From NCBI RefSeq assembly GCF_003434055.1, contig NZ_QVEX01000012.1, forward strand, positions 1 through 64,000: a stretch of DNA of 64,000 bases, given 5' to 3'. The stretch is from Enterocloster aldenensis (GTDB lineage Bacteria; Bacillota; Clostridia; Lachnospirales; Lachnospiraceae). Shown in pieces: positions 52,874-60,745 of this stretch. Positions within the stretch are counted from its first letter, which is position 1. Every line of letters starts with the position of its first letter. The position numbers and the translations under genes are program-made. Below the pieces are notes generated by a model. That model did no database searches and was not told the DNA's origin. It saw only the letters and a program-made list of their open reading frames with translations.

Positions 52874-53722
52874 TTAATCTCTTCTATCTTCAACCATTAA
52901 CGTCTGAATCGTATCTGGTGACGGATTCCAGTTTAGTATATAAAGTGTATAGATACGTCTTGGACGCATGGAGACAGTAGTGGTGACCAATGTTGTCTCT
53001 GGTCTGGCAGAGCGGGAAACCTGGACCGTATAATTACCGCTCATCATGGAACTGAAGCTGGCCGCCTGCTTAAAGCGGACTGAATTAAAATATACATTTC
53101 CAATGGCGGCGTTGATTGCTCCGCTGTAATATGCCAGATTGCATACACGGAAGCATGAATTGGAACCTGACATAGGACATGTGGTGTCAGGGATTGAAGT
53201 TAAATCCAGTCCCCTGGAAGAGTTGATGATTGCAATGGTAGCCATTCCATCCCCAACATACAGGGACTTGCGCAGATAGGTGTATCCATTAGACGCTATG
53301 GTAAAAGTATGATACCCCTGGGATATCCGCTCATAGGAGGTCAGTTCTGGAAAATTAAGGTTCCAGGAAACAGGACGGTTATCAATGTAGACTGTAAATG
53401 CGTTATAGCCGGTTGCCGCATTAAGAAAACGGACAGCTCCGCGCTGCCATTGATTGTTGTTGCAGAAGAGACAGGGCATTGGCGTGGGGTTAATGGGCGG
53501 ATAGATTGGACGGTCCGGATAATATGGCGGCATGACTGAAAAATCCGGGTCAATATCATCATCAAATGGAGGGACTATGACATCGTAATCCGGAACTGAG
53601 AAATCAGGGTCAATTAAAAAATCTGGGTCAACAGATAAGTTTTGATTCGATGTAACGTCCGGATTCATGGAGTCCTCAGAAAGCTGTGCAGCAGTAAGCG
53701 GCAATGATTTGAATTGATTCAT
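52874..53722 (-). CDS. DUF4397 domain protein
   Basis: A 282-aa protein. Residues ~30-85 are an acidic Pro/Asp/Tyr region with DPDF repeats (DPDFLIDPDFSV, DIDPDFSVMPP). Residues ~92-280 form two copies of the DUF4397 beta-module: AVRFLNAATGYNAFTVYIDN and FRVCNLAYYSGAINAAIGNVYFN, each followed by a GYHTFTI/GNYTVQV strand. No signal peptide or sortase motif is seen, which is odd for a family often exported. A spore or envelope role is possible. AGGA ribosome site. Confidence 0.8.
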   Translation of the reverse strand: MNQFKSLPLTAAQLSEDSMNPDVTSNQNLSVDPDFLIDPDFSVPDYDVIVPPFDDDIDPDFSVMPPYYPDRPIYPPINPTPMPCLFCNNNQWQRGAVRFLNAATGYNAFTVYIDNRPVSWNLNFPELTSYERISQGYHTFTIASNGYTYLRKSLYVGDGMATIAIINSSRGLDLTSIPDTTCPMSGSNSCFRVCNLAYYSGAINAAIGNVYFNSVRFKQAASFSSMMSGNYTVQVSRSARPETTLVTTTVSMRPRRIYTLYILNWNPSPDTIQTLMVEDRRD

Positions 53723-53806
53723 AATAATTTCCTAATGGTTGATTTATGATTAGTATATTCTGTATTTTTGGTAGAGTGACTCTATCATGGATGATTTTTA
53801 ATGTAA

Positions 53807-53835
53807 GCGACAGTATGGCTGTTTTCTGTTATAAT
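53807..53835 (+). promoter_or_regulatory. Promoter of the HNH gene
   Basis: GCGACA (53807-53812), 17 bp, TATAAT (53830-53835), about 42 bp before the GTG start. Confidence 0.6.
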
Positions 53836-53876
53836 TGTCTTATGACTGTTAAAAATCAACGACAGGGGGCAGGGAC

Positions 53877-54281
53877 GTGTCTGAGAGGGAAAAAATAAAA
53901 ACCACAAAAGAACAGATAGTAGATTATTGGATAGGCCATGAGGATGAATGCGGATTAAGCGTGGATTTTGCTGAAGCACACGAAAGATGTTGGCGCTGTG
54001 GGTGTAAAAGAGGGCTGGCGAGATGCCATATCATACCGGATTCCCTGGGAGGCCGGGATACGCCTTCTGATTTTGTCCTGCTATGCAGCCGCTGTCATCT
54101 TGATAATCCCAATGTAGCGGACCCGGAAGTCATGTGGGACTGGCTGCGCGCTTATGCCGTGCCATTTTATGATACATTCTGGAATATACATGGGATGAAG
54201 GAATATGAAAGGATTTATGGCGTTTCTTTCCGCCAGGAGATGAAGGCCCGGAACATCACTGTAGGTTACCAAGATATTTGA
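53877..54281 (+). CDS. HNH endonuclease family protein
   Basis: A 134-aa protein with the zinc/HNH pattern: CWRCGCK, then ARCHIIPDSLGG and LLCSRCHLDNPN. The start is GTG after AGGGGGCAGGG. Such short stand-alone HNH proteins act as DNA nickases or nucleases. It has its own promoter and is followed by a bidirectional terminator. Confidence 0.82.
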   Translation: MSEREKIKTTKEQIVDYWIGHEDECGLSVDFAEAHERCWRCGCKRGLARCHIIPDSLGGRDTPSDFVLLCSRCHLDNPNVADPEVMWDWLRAYAVPFYDTFWNIHGMKEYERIYGVSFRQEMKARNITVGYQDI

Positions 54282-54399
54282 CAAAACCGAGACAGAGGAG
54301 GAGTGAGTGGGATATGGCGGGAAGTGACGGTATATCAAGGGTTTCGGCAGTTTTTAGAGGAAAATCGCTATTGACAAATAAAATGAGAATAATATAGAA

Positions 54400-54441
54400 A
54401 AAGGACCTTTTCCAAGAAAATTGCCGGAAAGGTCCTTTTTT
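54400..54441 (+). terminator. Bidirectional terminator between host and prophage
   Basis: AAAGGACCTTTTCC pairs with GGAAAGGTCCTTT around the loop AAGAAAATTGCC. It is T-tailed on both strands (TTTTTTT on plus, TTTTTTC on minus). It closes the HNH gene and would also stop leftward prophage transcription. Confidence 0.85.
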
Positions 54442-54565
54442 TGAGCCGTTAAAAATTAACGTTAATCAATGTTATAAAATTATGTGAAAAGTACGTAAAA
54501 TCAGGATTTGACGCGTTAATAATAATCTGAAAATACTTAATAAAATGTAAGTTTTTGAAGATAGA

Positions 54566-54661
54566 GCAAGTCGCAAATTTGGATAATGCTAAAAAACGTG
54601 CGACTTGCCCATTTTAAAAGGGATTTAGCCATTTTGCTTTTATAATTGCAAGTCGCAAATT
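54566..54661. repeat. Left-end transposase-binding-type repeats
   Basis: GCAAGTCGCAAATT occurs at 54566-54579 and 54648-54661, with a shorter inverted copy TGCGACTTGC at 54599-54608. Three sites of mixed orientation at the edge of a Mu-like element match the expected MuA binding-site cluster (compare L1-L3 of Mu). Confidence 0.7.
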
Positions 54662-54696
54662 ATGGTTTATTTATAGGCCAAAATATAATAAAAAAA

Positions 54697-55137
54697 TTAA
54701 GCTATTTCGCTATTTCCGTCCATGACGTTTTTTCCATGATTCGAGGTTGATGACAACTCCGATTTTTCATACTTAGCAACCTTTGCACGAAGATAGTTTT
54801 TTACATCGAGTTGTTCTTCTAGGGGAAGGCTCCTCAACATAAAAATTATGAGTTCTTCTGATTCATTTAATTTCAGGCCATATTCAATATTAGATATTTC
54901 TGGGGAGTTATTATCTATAATTGATGCTTCCCCAGTTAAAATCCAATCTATAGAAGTTTGAAGCAATTTAGATAACGAAACTAGCGCTTTAGAAGATGGT
55001 AAAACATTACCACGCTCTATTTCGCTAAGGTTACCATTAGATATTCCAGTAGCAGCATAAACATCTTTTTGCGTTAGATTAAGTTCTTTTCTACGAGTTT
55101 TAATTCTTATCCCAACCATTTTATCAATATTATCCAT
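54697..55137 (-). CDS. XRE-family phage repressor
   Basis: A 146-aa protein with N-terminal HTH RIKTRRKELNLTQKDVYAATGISNGNLSEIERG and a ~75-residue C-terminal part with no protease Ser/Lys motif recognised. It occupies the repressor slot of the Mu-like prophage and reads leftward. ATG 55137 has GGAGG just upstream; ATG 55149 has no site. It should bind the two operators at 55161-55217. Confidence 0.87.
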   Translation of the reverse strand: MDNIDKMVGIRIKTRRKELNLTQKDVYAATGISNGNLSEIERGNVLPSSKALVSLSKLLQTSIDWILTGEASIIDNNSPEISNIEYGLKLNESEELIIFMLRSLPLEEQLDVKNYLRAKVAKYEKSELSSTSNHGKNVMDGNSEIA

Positions 55138-55160
55138 TTGACCTCCCATTTTGATACAGA

Positions 55161-55223
55161 TTATCTAATTTAAGATAAAATCTAAAAAAGAATATTGACA
55201 ATATCTAAAATTAGATATATTAT
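55161..55223. promoter_or_regulatory. Overlapping divergent promoters with two repressor operators
   Basis: Rightward: TTGACA (55195-55200), 17 bp, TATTAT (55218-55223). Leftward: TTGTCA (55201-55196), 17 bp, TTATCT (55178-55173). The -35 boxes overlap. Operator TATCTAA-AA-TTAGATA (55202-55217) fills the rightward spacer; a related dyad TTATCT-AATTTA-AGATAA (55161-55178) covers the leftward -10. This is a compact lysogeny switch: one site blocks early genes, the other autoregulates. Confidence 0.75.
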
Positions 55224-55312
55224 ATCTGTATGGATGATTTATAAGCCACTACAAAAGTAACATACTTTGAAGATTACTTCAAGCAAAAGAACTTTAATTC
55301 ATCACATATCTG

Positions 55313-55615
55313 CAATTAAGTCTGATTGAATAAGCAACATTCTTTGAAAGCCAGGTTCCTGGCCTATGATTATAAAAGGAAAGAACCACCAACCAAAGCT
55401 GATGGTTCCTTGTGCCAGATGTTAAATGGCACTGAAATCGAATTATCAGGACATAAAGAACCAAAATTATCATATCGGAGCAACCAAATCTGGTTGAATA
55501 ATGTTCTTACGGATTCAGGTTCCTGAATTCACAATAAAGAGAAAGAGTTTATCACATCTAATCAAGTCTGATTATATTTTAAGAAATATTCGTTTGGATT
55601 TAGGTTCCTAAATTC
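55313..55615 (+). ncRNA. Array of a two-hairpin unit with covarying stems, three copies
   Basis: Each unit has hairpin A (six-pair stem, loop ARTC) and hairpin B (stem around GGTTCC). A: 55313-55328 CAATTA/TGATTG, 55481-55496 CAACCA/TGGTTG, 55559-55574 TAATCA/TGATTA. B: 55350-55363 GCCA/TGGC, 55511-55530 GGATTCA/TGAATTC, 55596-55615 GGATTTA/TAAATTC. Stems change while pairing and loops stay. Other hairpins lie between (GTGCCA/TGGCAC, 55412-55432). It forms the leader of the early transcript; no supported gene in 55224-55649. Confidence 0.65.
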
Positions 55616-55649
55616 AAGATTGGATAACAAATCAAAAGGAGGCGAAGAG

Positions 55650-56036
55650 ATGCAGAAGGAACTATTGTATTTAGAAGAATTATATCTGTCAGAAAAAGAA
55701 CTTATTAAAAAGTATACTTCGGATACACTTCCGAATTCTCCAAAGACGGGGTATGAGAAGGAGTGGAGTCAGGCATATGAAAGAGCAGATATGCTTATGA
55801 AAATCATGAAGCTGATTCAGAGGGAAATGAAGGCATTATGTAAAACAGATAAATGTAGGCTGGAATATATAATTGATAAGCTTTTGAATGAATCGGCAAC
55901 TGCACATATATGTGGAACTGCCGATTCAGCAGAAGTGACAATAGTAGATGGGATTGAGAGAAAGATTATAGCAACTCTTAAGACAAGAATTGCACTTGGT
56001 GATTGTCTTCTTATTGATGAATTTCACTTTTACTAA
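55650..56036 (+). CDS. Hypothetical early prophage protein
   Basis: A 128-aa mostly helical, charged protein (ELLYLEELYLSEKELIKKY, MLMKIMKLIQREMKALCK). AAAAGGAGG lies about 7 bp before the ATG at 55650; an upstream TTG is not needed. First gene of the rightward early transcript, directly after the hairpin array. No recognised family. Confidence 0.7.
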   Translation: MQKELLYLEELYLSEKELIKKYTSDTLPNSPKTGYEKEWSQAYERADMLMKIMKLIQREMKALCKTDKCRLEYIIDKLLNESATAHICGTADSAEVTIVDGIERKIIATLKTRIALGDCLLIDEFHFY

Positions 56037-56292
56037 TTGTCTTGTAGCTGTAATTACGATTCGGAAGTATCGTGCAGGATACCTCCAGACGGTAATGGCC
56101 CTGATTATTAGCAAGGAAAACATCATAAGTAGCAAAGTAGGTTTTTTCATCTTGTATGGATTGATGCCCCATACAAAAATCAAGAACTGCGGAACGTGGT
56201 GATATAGAACGAGCATATGACTCTATAAATTGGCTACAGGGGCAGTTCCTTTCAAAGTCACGTTTTGAGGGATATGTGAATTTCATTTTCAT
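56011..56292 (-). CDS. Hypothetical protein on the opposite strand of the early region
   Basis: A 93-aa protein. On the minus strand AAAGGAG lies 6-7 bp before ATG 56292, and an extended -10 (TGATATAAT) lies about 20 bp further up. Cys residues occur as CPC near the N-terminus; segments include DEKTYFATYDVFLANNQGHYRL. It converges on and overlaps the previous gene by 26 bp. No family recognised. A leftward gene inside a rightward early region hints at a lysogenic (moron-type) role. Confidence 0.6.
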   Translation of the reverse strand: MKMKFTYPSKRDFERNCPCSQFIESYARSISPRSAVLDFCMGHQSIQDEKTYFATYDVFLANNQGHYRLEVSCTILPNRNYSYKTISKSEIHQ

Positions 56293-56356
56293 AACCAACT
56301 CCTTTCACGTTGATTATATCAGTATAAAGGAAATTAGAAAAGAGGTGATAAATCTC

Positions 56357-56539
56357 ATGAAAAATGGCAAGAAGCCAACCTTAAGCCAGAAAAAGGAGAT
56401 AAAACTTCATGGCCTGCAGCCAGAGAACTGGCTAGTGATAAAGGATACCAGGGAGTTTCTGGAAGTGGTAAGCAGAATGGAACTTAAGCGGATTGGAGCA
56501 GGCAGGAAACGGACCAGAAGATTATACAGGAGTGAGTAA
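56357..56539 (+). CDS. Small phage protein, DUF6906-like
   Basis: A 60-aa basic protein beginning MKNGKKPTLSQKKEIKLHGL, then PENWLVIKDTREFLEVV and a basic end (RIGAGRKRTRRLYRSE). The opening and the NWLVIKDT motif resemble short Firmicute phage proteins called DUF6906; function unknown. The ATG at 56357 follows AGAGGTGA. Confidence 0.65.
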   Translation: MKNGKKPTLSQKKEIKLHGLQPENWLVIKDTREFLEVVSRMELKRIGAGRKRTRRLYRSE

Positions 56540-56540
56540 G

Positions 56541-56744
56541 ATGGCAGATGTAAAGACAAGGGAGCTTGGAAAGATTGTCAAGAAGCGTCTGATTGAATTG
56601 GAGATGACCCAGGTCCAGCTGGCAAATATATTGGGTACAAGCCCTCAAGAACTGTGCCGGATGCTGAAAGGAAAGAGACCTGGGTATAAGTATCGGAAGC
56701 AAATGCTGAAAATTCTCAAAATAAATGAGAATGATGTGGCATAG
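56541..56744 (+). CDS. Small XRE-type HTH protein (Cro/Ner-like)
   Basis: A 67-aa single-domain HTH: ELGKIVKKRLIELEMTQVQLANILGTSPQELCRMLKGKRPG. Its size and place just before the transposase gene match Ner of Mu, which represses early transcription. AGGAGTG lies before the ATG. It starts one base after the previous gene. Confidence 0.78.
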   Translation: MADVKTRELGKIVKKRLIELEMTQVQLANILGTSPQELCRMLKGKRPGYKYRKQMLKILKINENDVA

Positions 56745-56773
56745 GGGACTGGATATGGACTTGCATAAAAGAA

Positions 56774-56807
56774 GAACGCCCTACTTCTGGGGGAAGGTCG
56801 GGCGTTC
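56774..56807 (+). promoter_or_regulatory. Strong hairpin upstream of the transposase gene
   Basis: GAACGCCC (56774-56781) pairs with GGGCGTTC (56800-56807), with an inner CTTC/GAAG stem and a TGGGG loop. There is no T-run, so it is not a standard terminator. It could attenuate, stabilise or gate translation of the transposase mRNA. Confidence 0.55.
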
Positions 56808-56872
56808 CGATAAATACTCATCTACATTGTACTATACCAACAGCCAAATTGCAACAGAAAGGGGGAAATCTG

Positions 56873-58945
56873 ATGGAAGAAATTTATATATCCATGAAAG
56901 ATGCATCTAAATTGGAAGAAGCGGTGTATAAAACATTCTTAAAACAGGTTTCTCAAAGAGTAAAAAAAGAGGGGTTGGTTATCAGAACAGAGAAATCTGA
57001 AAAGGGAGGCCAAGAGCGAAAATACATCAAACTTACTGACCTAAGCCCCAAAGCCCAGAAGGCCTACCGGGCCATGAAGAAGATAGATACAGAAGAAGGA
57101 AGTGATATCGTGATGGAGAACCTGCCCCCAGAGGAGCCCTGGTACCTGGATACCGATGTGAACTGGTACATAGAGAACCACAGCCAGGCATATTACAAGG
57201 CGGTGGAGCTGTCCCGGCTCCTGCAGGACATCATCAACTATTCGGATGCAGACAAGACGGAGTACATCATCCGTAAGGCGGCGGAGCTGGGAATGAGCCA
57301 AAGGACTTTGTACCGCCACATGGACAAATACCTGGAGGCGGCAGGGTGGGCCCTGAAGATGCTGCGGGAGACCGGGGCCAACTACGATTATTACAAGGTC
57401 CTGTGCTTGTGCCGGAAACCCAAGGATTCCAATACCTTCCCCACCTTTACGCCGGAAGTGAAGCAGAAGATACACAACATCTGGTTCGACAAGGACTTTG
57501 CCCGGAATGAAGGAAAGCGCCAGATGCTGTATGACAAGCTGCTGAAAATCGGTACGGCTAATGGCTGGCCCATCCCATCTTACCAGAGTGTATGCCGTTA
57601 CATCTCCCACCTGATGGCAGACGGGCAGCTGGAAAGCGCCTATTTCCTTGCAGCCAAAGGTGACAGGGCGTGGAAGAACAAGCGGATGGTGAAGGCCCTG
57701 CGCGATACCCGGTCCCTCCAGGTCATGGAGGTCCTTCTGGGGGATGAACATACCTTTGACTGCTGGGTCTCCTATAAGCTGCCTAATGGGAAGGTGACGG
57801 CCATCAAGCCTAAGCTGGTGGCCTGGATTGACGCCAGGAGCCGCATGGTGCTGGGGGATATCATCTGCCGGGATGCCAATGCCCAGATACTGAAGCAATC
57901 CCTGATTAAGGTATTGTACGGAACCCCGGGAGGGATGCCGAAATACCTGAACATTGACAACGGAAAGGACTATACCTCCAGGGAGCTGACCGGCGTCAAA
58001 CGCTATCCCACCCGGGAAGAAACAGAACGGTATGCCGGATTTGGGGAGGTAAAAGCGGGATTCTATCACACCATTGGGATAGAGGACTTCCACCGGAGCC
58101 GTCCTTATGAGCCATGGAGTAAATCCGAAATAGAGCGTCTGTTTAAGACGGTATGCGATGGATTCTCCCGGTGGTTTAAGAGTTACACGGGTACACTGAC
58201 AGGAAGCAGGACCAGCGCCAAGATTGACAAGGACATCAAGCGTATGCTTGAACAGGGGAAGCTGCTGACCATGGAGGAGTTTTATGAGAAGTGGAGCCAC
58301 TACCTGCACAACGTGTACGCGGTGAAGGTCCACAGGGGCCTGAAAAACCAGGGAGAAACATATTGTACCCCGCAGGAACTGTTTGACAAAGGGGAACGGT
58401 ATGAGAAGGCCCTGCCGCCAAAATCCTTTGCCCTGCTGCAGCTGATGAAGTCAGAACGGGCACGGGTATATAACGTGGGAATCCGGAAATTCGGCCAGGT
58501 CTATAACCATCCGGAGCTGATTTATTACATGGACAAGCCTGTGGACATCAAGTATGACCCGGAGGACGTGACCCGGCTGCTTGTGTTTGACGCCCAGGAC
58601 GGCCATATGATTTGTGAGGCCGAGAGCCAGGAACTGTTAAAGATTGCCCACAAGGTCCCACAGGAGGCGCTGGAACGCCACATCCGGCTCCAGAAGCAGC
58701 AGATGAAGGATGTGCGTGAGAAGCTGAAGGAAATGAGATGCCCGCTGGATGAACGGATTACCGGCGCGGCCCAAGCCAACACCATCGTGGGAAGCATGAT
58801 GATAGAAGGGGCAGGGAACAGCCGGAAGGTCATCACGCTGCCGAAGGAGGAGAGCTACCGGGAACACAGGAAGGCGGCGCGGCAGTCGGAATATATCGCC
58901 AGACAGGGCCGCGAAGCGCTGGAGAAACTGCGCAACATGGGTTAA
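56873..58945 (+). CDS. Mu-like transposase (MuA family)
   Basis: A 690-aa DDE transposase. The N-terminal ~170 residues contain the DNA-binding part, with a HTH near LGMSQRTLYRHMDKYLEAAG. The catalytic core shows GDEHTFD (D291), NIDNGKD (D362) and SEIERLFK (E421), the DDE triad, followed by the Mu-type C-terminal beta-barrel and a charged tail that would contact MuB. AAAGGGGG lies 8 bp before ATG 56873. Codon composition changes abruptly around residue 57: AT-rich before, GC-rich after. Confidence 0.9.
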   Translation: MEEIYISMKDASKLEEAVYKTFLKQVSQRVKKEGLVIRTEKSEKGGQERKYIKLTDLSPKAQKAYRAMKKIDTEEGSDIVMENLPPEEPWYLDTDVNWYIENHSQAYYKAVELSRLLQDIINYSDADKTEYIIRKAAELGMSQRTLYRHMDKYLEAAGWALKMLRETGANYDYYKVLCLCRKPKDSNTFPTFTPEVKQKIHNIWFDKDFARNEGKRQMLYDKLLKIGTANGWPIPSYQSVCRYISHLMADGQLESAYFLAAKGDRAWKNKRMVKALRDTRSLQVMEVLLGDEHTFDCWVSYKLPNGKVTAIKPKLVAWIDARSRMVLGDIICRDANAQILKQSLIKVLYGTPGGMPKYLNIDNGKDYTSRELTGVKRYPTREETERYAGFGEVKAGFYHTIGIEDFHRSRPYEPWSKSEIERLFKTVCDGFSRWFKSYTGTLTGSRTSAKIDKDIKRMLEQGKLLTMEEFYEKWSHYLHNVYAVKVHRGLKNQGETYCTPQELFDKGERYEKALPPKSFALLQLMKSERARVYNVGIRKFGQVYNHPELIYYMDKPVDIKYDPEDVTRLLVFDAQDGHMICEAESQELLKIAHKVPQEALERHIRLQKQQMKDVREKLKEMRCPLDERITGAAQANTIVGSMMIEGAGNSRKVITLPKEESYREHRKAARQSEYIARQGREALEKLRNMG

Positions 58946-58990
58946 GTCCCAACACATAAACCAATCAAGCGGAAAGGAAGGGTATCGTAA

Positions 58991-60034
58991 ATGAAAAGTC
59001 TGGCAGAACGTGTGTGCCTCAGATTAAGAATCATAAACATGAACAAGGCGGAACTGGCCTGGCAGTTTGATAAGGAAGGGATGAAGTGCTCCCGCTCCAT
59101 GCTGAGCCAGTACCTAAACGGGAAATATCCAAGCAAGCCAGTAAAGCTGGAGGAACGTCTGGAGAGGTGGCTGGAGGAGACAAAGGAGCAGGAAACGGCT
59201 TTCCGGAAGGAGAAACCACAGGTGGCAAATAAGTATGCCCAGCAGATTGCGCGTGAGTTTGCTACCCAGGAAGAGCCAGAGGAAGGAGCACCAGAGGAGC
59301 CGCTTCAGGAAGAGCCGCCCCGGATGGGAAGCAAGCCGGATGTGTTTGAATCCGATGATTACATCAACATAGTAGGCATCTGCAACCTGTGCCAGCAACA
59401 GCAGGGAAGCGCCATCGTGGTGGGGCGGTCCGGCTACGGTAAGACCTACAGCCTGAAGCAGTACGCCAGGCTGCCCCGTGTCATCTACATCGAGTGCAAC
59501 GAGTCCATGAGCTGCCGGGACCTGGTAAGGCGGATAGAGAAGCAGCTGTGCCTGCCAAAGCGCTACGGTACGAATGACGAACGTCTGGAGGAAATCTGTG
59601 AGTTCTTCAACGTGAACCGGGGGTATCTGATGATAGTGGACGAGGCGGACAAGCTCATCAATAAGTACACCATCAAGAAGATTGAGCTGCTGCGCACCAT
59701 CATGGATTCGGCCGCGGTGGGGATGGTACTGGCCGGGGAGCTGTCCCTGGAGGCCCACCTGGCTGCGTATGATGAACGGTTTGCCAACCGTATGGACTTT
59801 GCGTACCGGCTCCATGGTCTGGGAAAAGCCGAGGTAGAGCGCTACCTGGAGGACTGGAGCGTGGAGGAGAGGGCCATGGAGGTGCTGACCAGCCGGGCCA
59901 GGAACAGCAAGAACGGCTGTTTCCGGCTGTTTGACCGGACCATGAACAACATCATCCGTCTGATGCGGGAACGGGAACAGACGACCATCACGGAAACAAT
60001 CATCAACGAGGCATCCGCCATGATGCTGCTGTAG
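58991..60034 (+). CDS. MuB-like AAA ATPase, target selection and transposase activator
   Basis: A 347-aa protein. The N-terminus has an HTH (NMNKAELAWQFDKEGMKCSRSMLSQYLNG), as in MuB. The AAA domain has Walker A GRSGYGKT (residues 145-152) and Walker B YLMIVDEADKLI. The C-terminal helical part ends in REREQTTITETIINEA. MuB binds target DNA as ATP filaments and stimulates MuA. It lies 45 bp after the transposase gene. Confidence 0.9.
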   Translation: MKSLAERVCLRLRIINMNKAELAWQFDKEGMKCSRSMLSQYLNGKYPSKPVKLEERLERWLEETKEQETAFRKEKPQVANKYAQQIAREFATQEEPEEGAPEEPLQEEPPRMGSKPDVFESDDYINIVGICNLCQQQQGSAIVVGRSGYGKTYSLKQYARLPRVIYIECNESMSCRDLVRRIEKQLCLPKRYGTNDERLEEICEFFNVNRGYLMIVDEADKLINKYTIKKIELLRTIMDSAAVGMVLAGELSLEAHLAAYDERFANRMDFAYRLHGLGKAEVERYLEDWSVEERAMEVLTSRARNSKNGCFRLFDRTMNNIIRLMREREQTTITETIINEASAMMLL

Positions 60035-60048
60035 GGAGGGAATGGACG

Positions 60049-60330
60049 ATGAAACGCAAGATACTGACCATCACATACACATGCCCGGAGGACAAGGTGA
60101 ACCTGGGGGAGGCGGACATCATGGGATATATCCTCCAGCAACTTGGGGAGCTGGGGGCCTATGATATCAACCTGAAGGCCAGTTCCGCGGAGGTGCGGGA
60201 ACCGGCTGCGCCAAAGGTCAGGGAGACGGGACCCCAAATCCCTGTGTTCCTACAGGAACGCAGGAGCCGGCTCAGGAGGGAAGTGCCCTGCCTGCCAGGA
60301 GGAGGGGAAGCCTATGGGAACGGGATATAG
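60049..60330 (+). CDS. Hypothetical early prophage protein
   Basis: A 93-aa protein (start MKRKILTITYTCPEDKVNLG, then ADIMGYILQQLGELGAYDINLKAS). The first ~50 residues look like an alpha/beta fold; the rest is basic and Pro/Arg rich. It overlaps the GemA gene by 17 bp. No family recognised. Confidence 0.65.
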   Translation: MKRKILTITYTCPEDKVNLGEADIMGYILQQLGELGAYDINLKASSAEVREPAAPKVRETGPQIPVFLQERRSRLRREVPCLPGGGEAYGNGI

Positions 60331-60745
60331 GTATACCATCAAGACCCTGTGGGGGTTAGCCAAATCAAAGGAGCTGGGGCTGACCGAGGAGGAGCTGCAC
60401 CTGCTGGTGGCCCGTGAGACCGGGAAGGACAGCATCCGTGAGCTGAACCGGTCGGAGCTGTCCCATGTCTGCCATATCCTGCAGAAACAGAAGGACGATA
60501 TCAAACGGCAGGAAGGGAGGCTGCCGGAGCGCAGGGGGAACCCGCAGACCGGACGGCAGCGCCGAAAGATAGGCCAGCTGAAGGAGAAGCTGGGCTGGGA
60601 GGAGCGGCAGGTCCGTGCCCTGTGCCACCGGATGTACTGGGTGGACGCAGTGGAATGGCTGACCTATTACCAGTGCCAGGGATTGATTGAGGCCATGAAG
60701 GCCATCCTGGAGCGGAAGCCGGAAAGGGAGGATGGCCGGGGATGA
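60314..60745 (+). CDS. GemA-like phage regulatory protein (DUF1018)
   Basis: A 143-aa protein with the GemA/gp16 pattern: YRYTIKTLWGLAKSKELGLTEEELHLLVARETGKDSIRELN near the start, then a basic QRRKIGQLKEKLGW and WVDAVEWLTYYQCQGLIEAMKAILE. GemA of Mu alters host gene expression and DNA supercoiling during lytic growth. Its presence after MuB supports the Mu-like assignment. Confidence 0.82.
   Translation: MGTGYRYTIKTLWGLAKSKELGLTEEELHLLVARETGKDSIRELNRSELSHVCHILQKQKDDIKRQEGRLPERRGNPQTGRQRRKIGQLKEKLGWEERQVRALCHRMYWVDAVEWLTYYQCQGLIEAMKAILERKPEREDGRG

Noticed and set aside
54371..54441. A short RNA from TTGACA/TATAGA directly before the terminator
   Set aside because: The predicted product would be little more than the terminator hairpin itself. 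The promoter match is probably chance.
55326..55526. A 66-codon TTG-started frame across the hairpin array
   Set aside because: It has no ribosome site, runs through covarying hairpins, and its codon pattern follows the repeats. The structure explains the sequence better than a protein.
57041..58333. A 430-codon leftward frame opposite the transposase gene
   Set aside because: GC-rich third positions of the real gene leave the reverse strand open; no ribosome site or recognisable domain.
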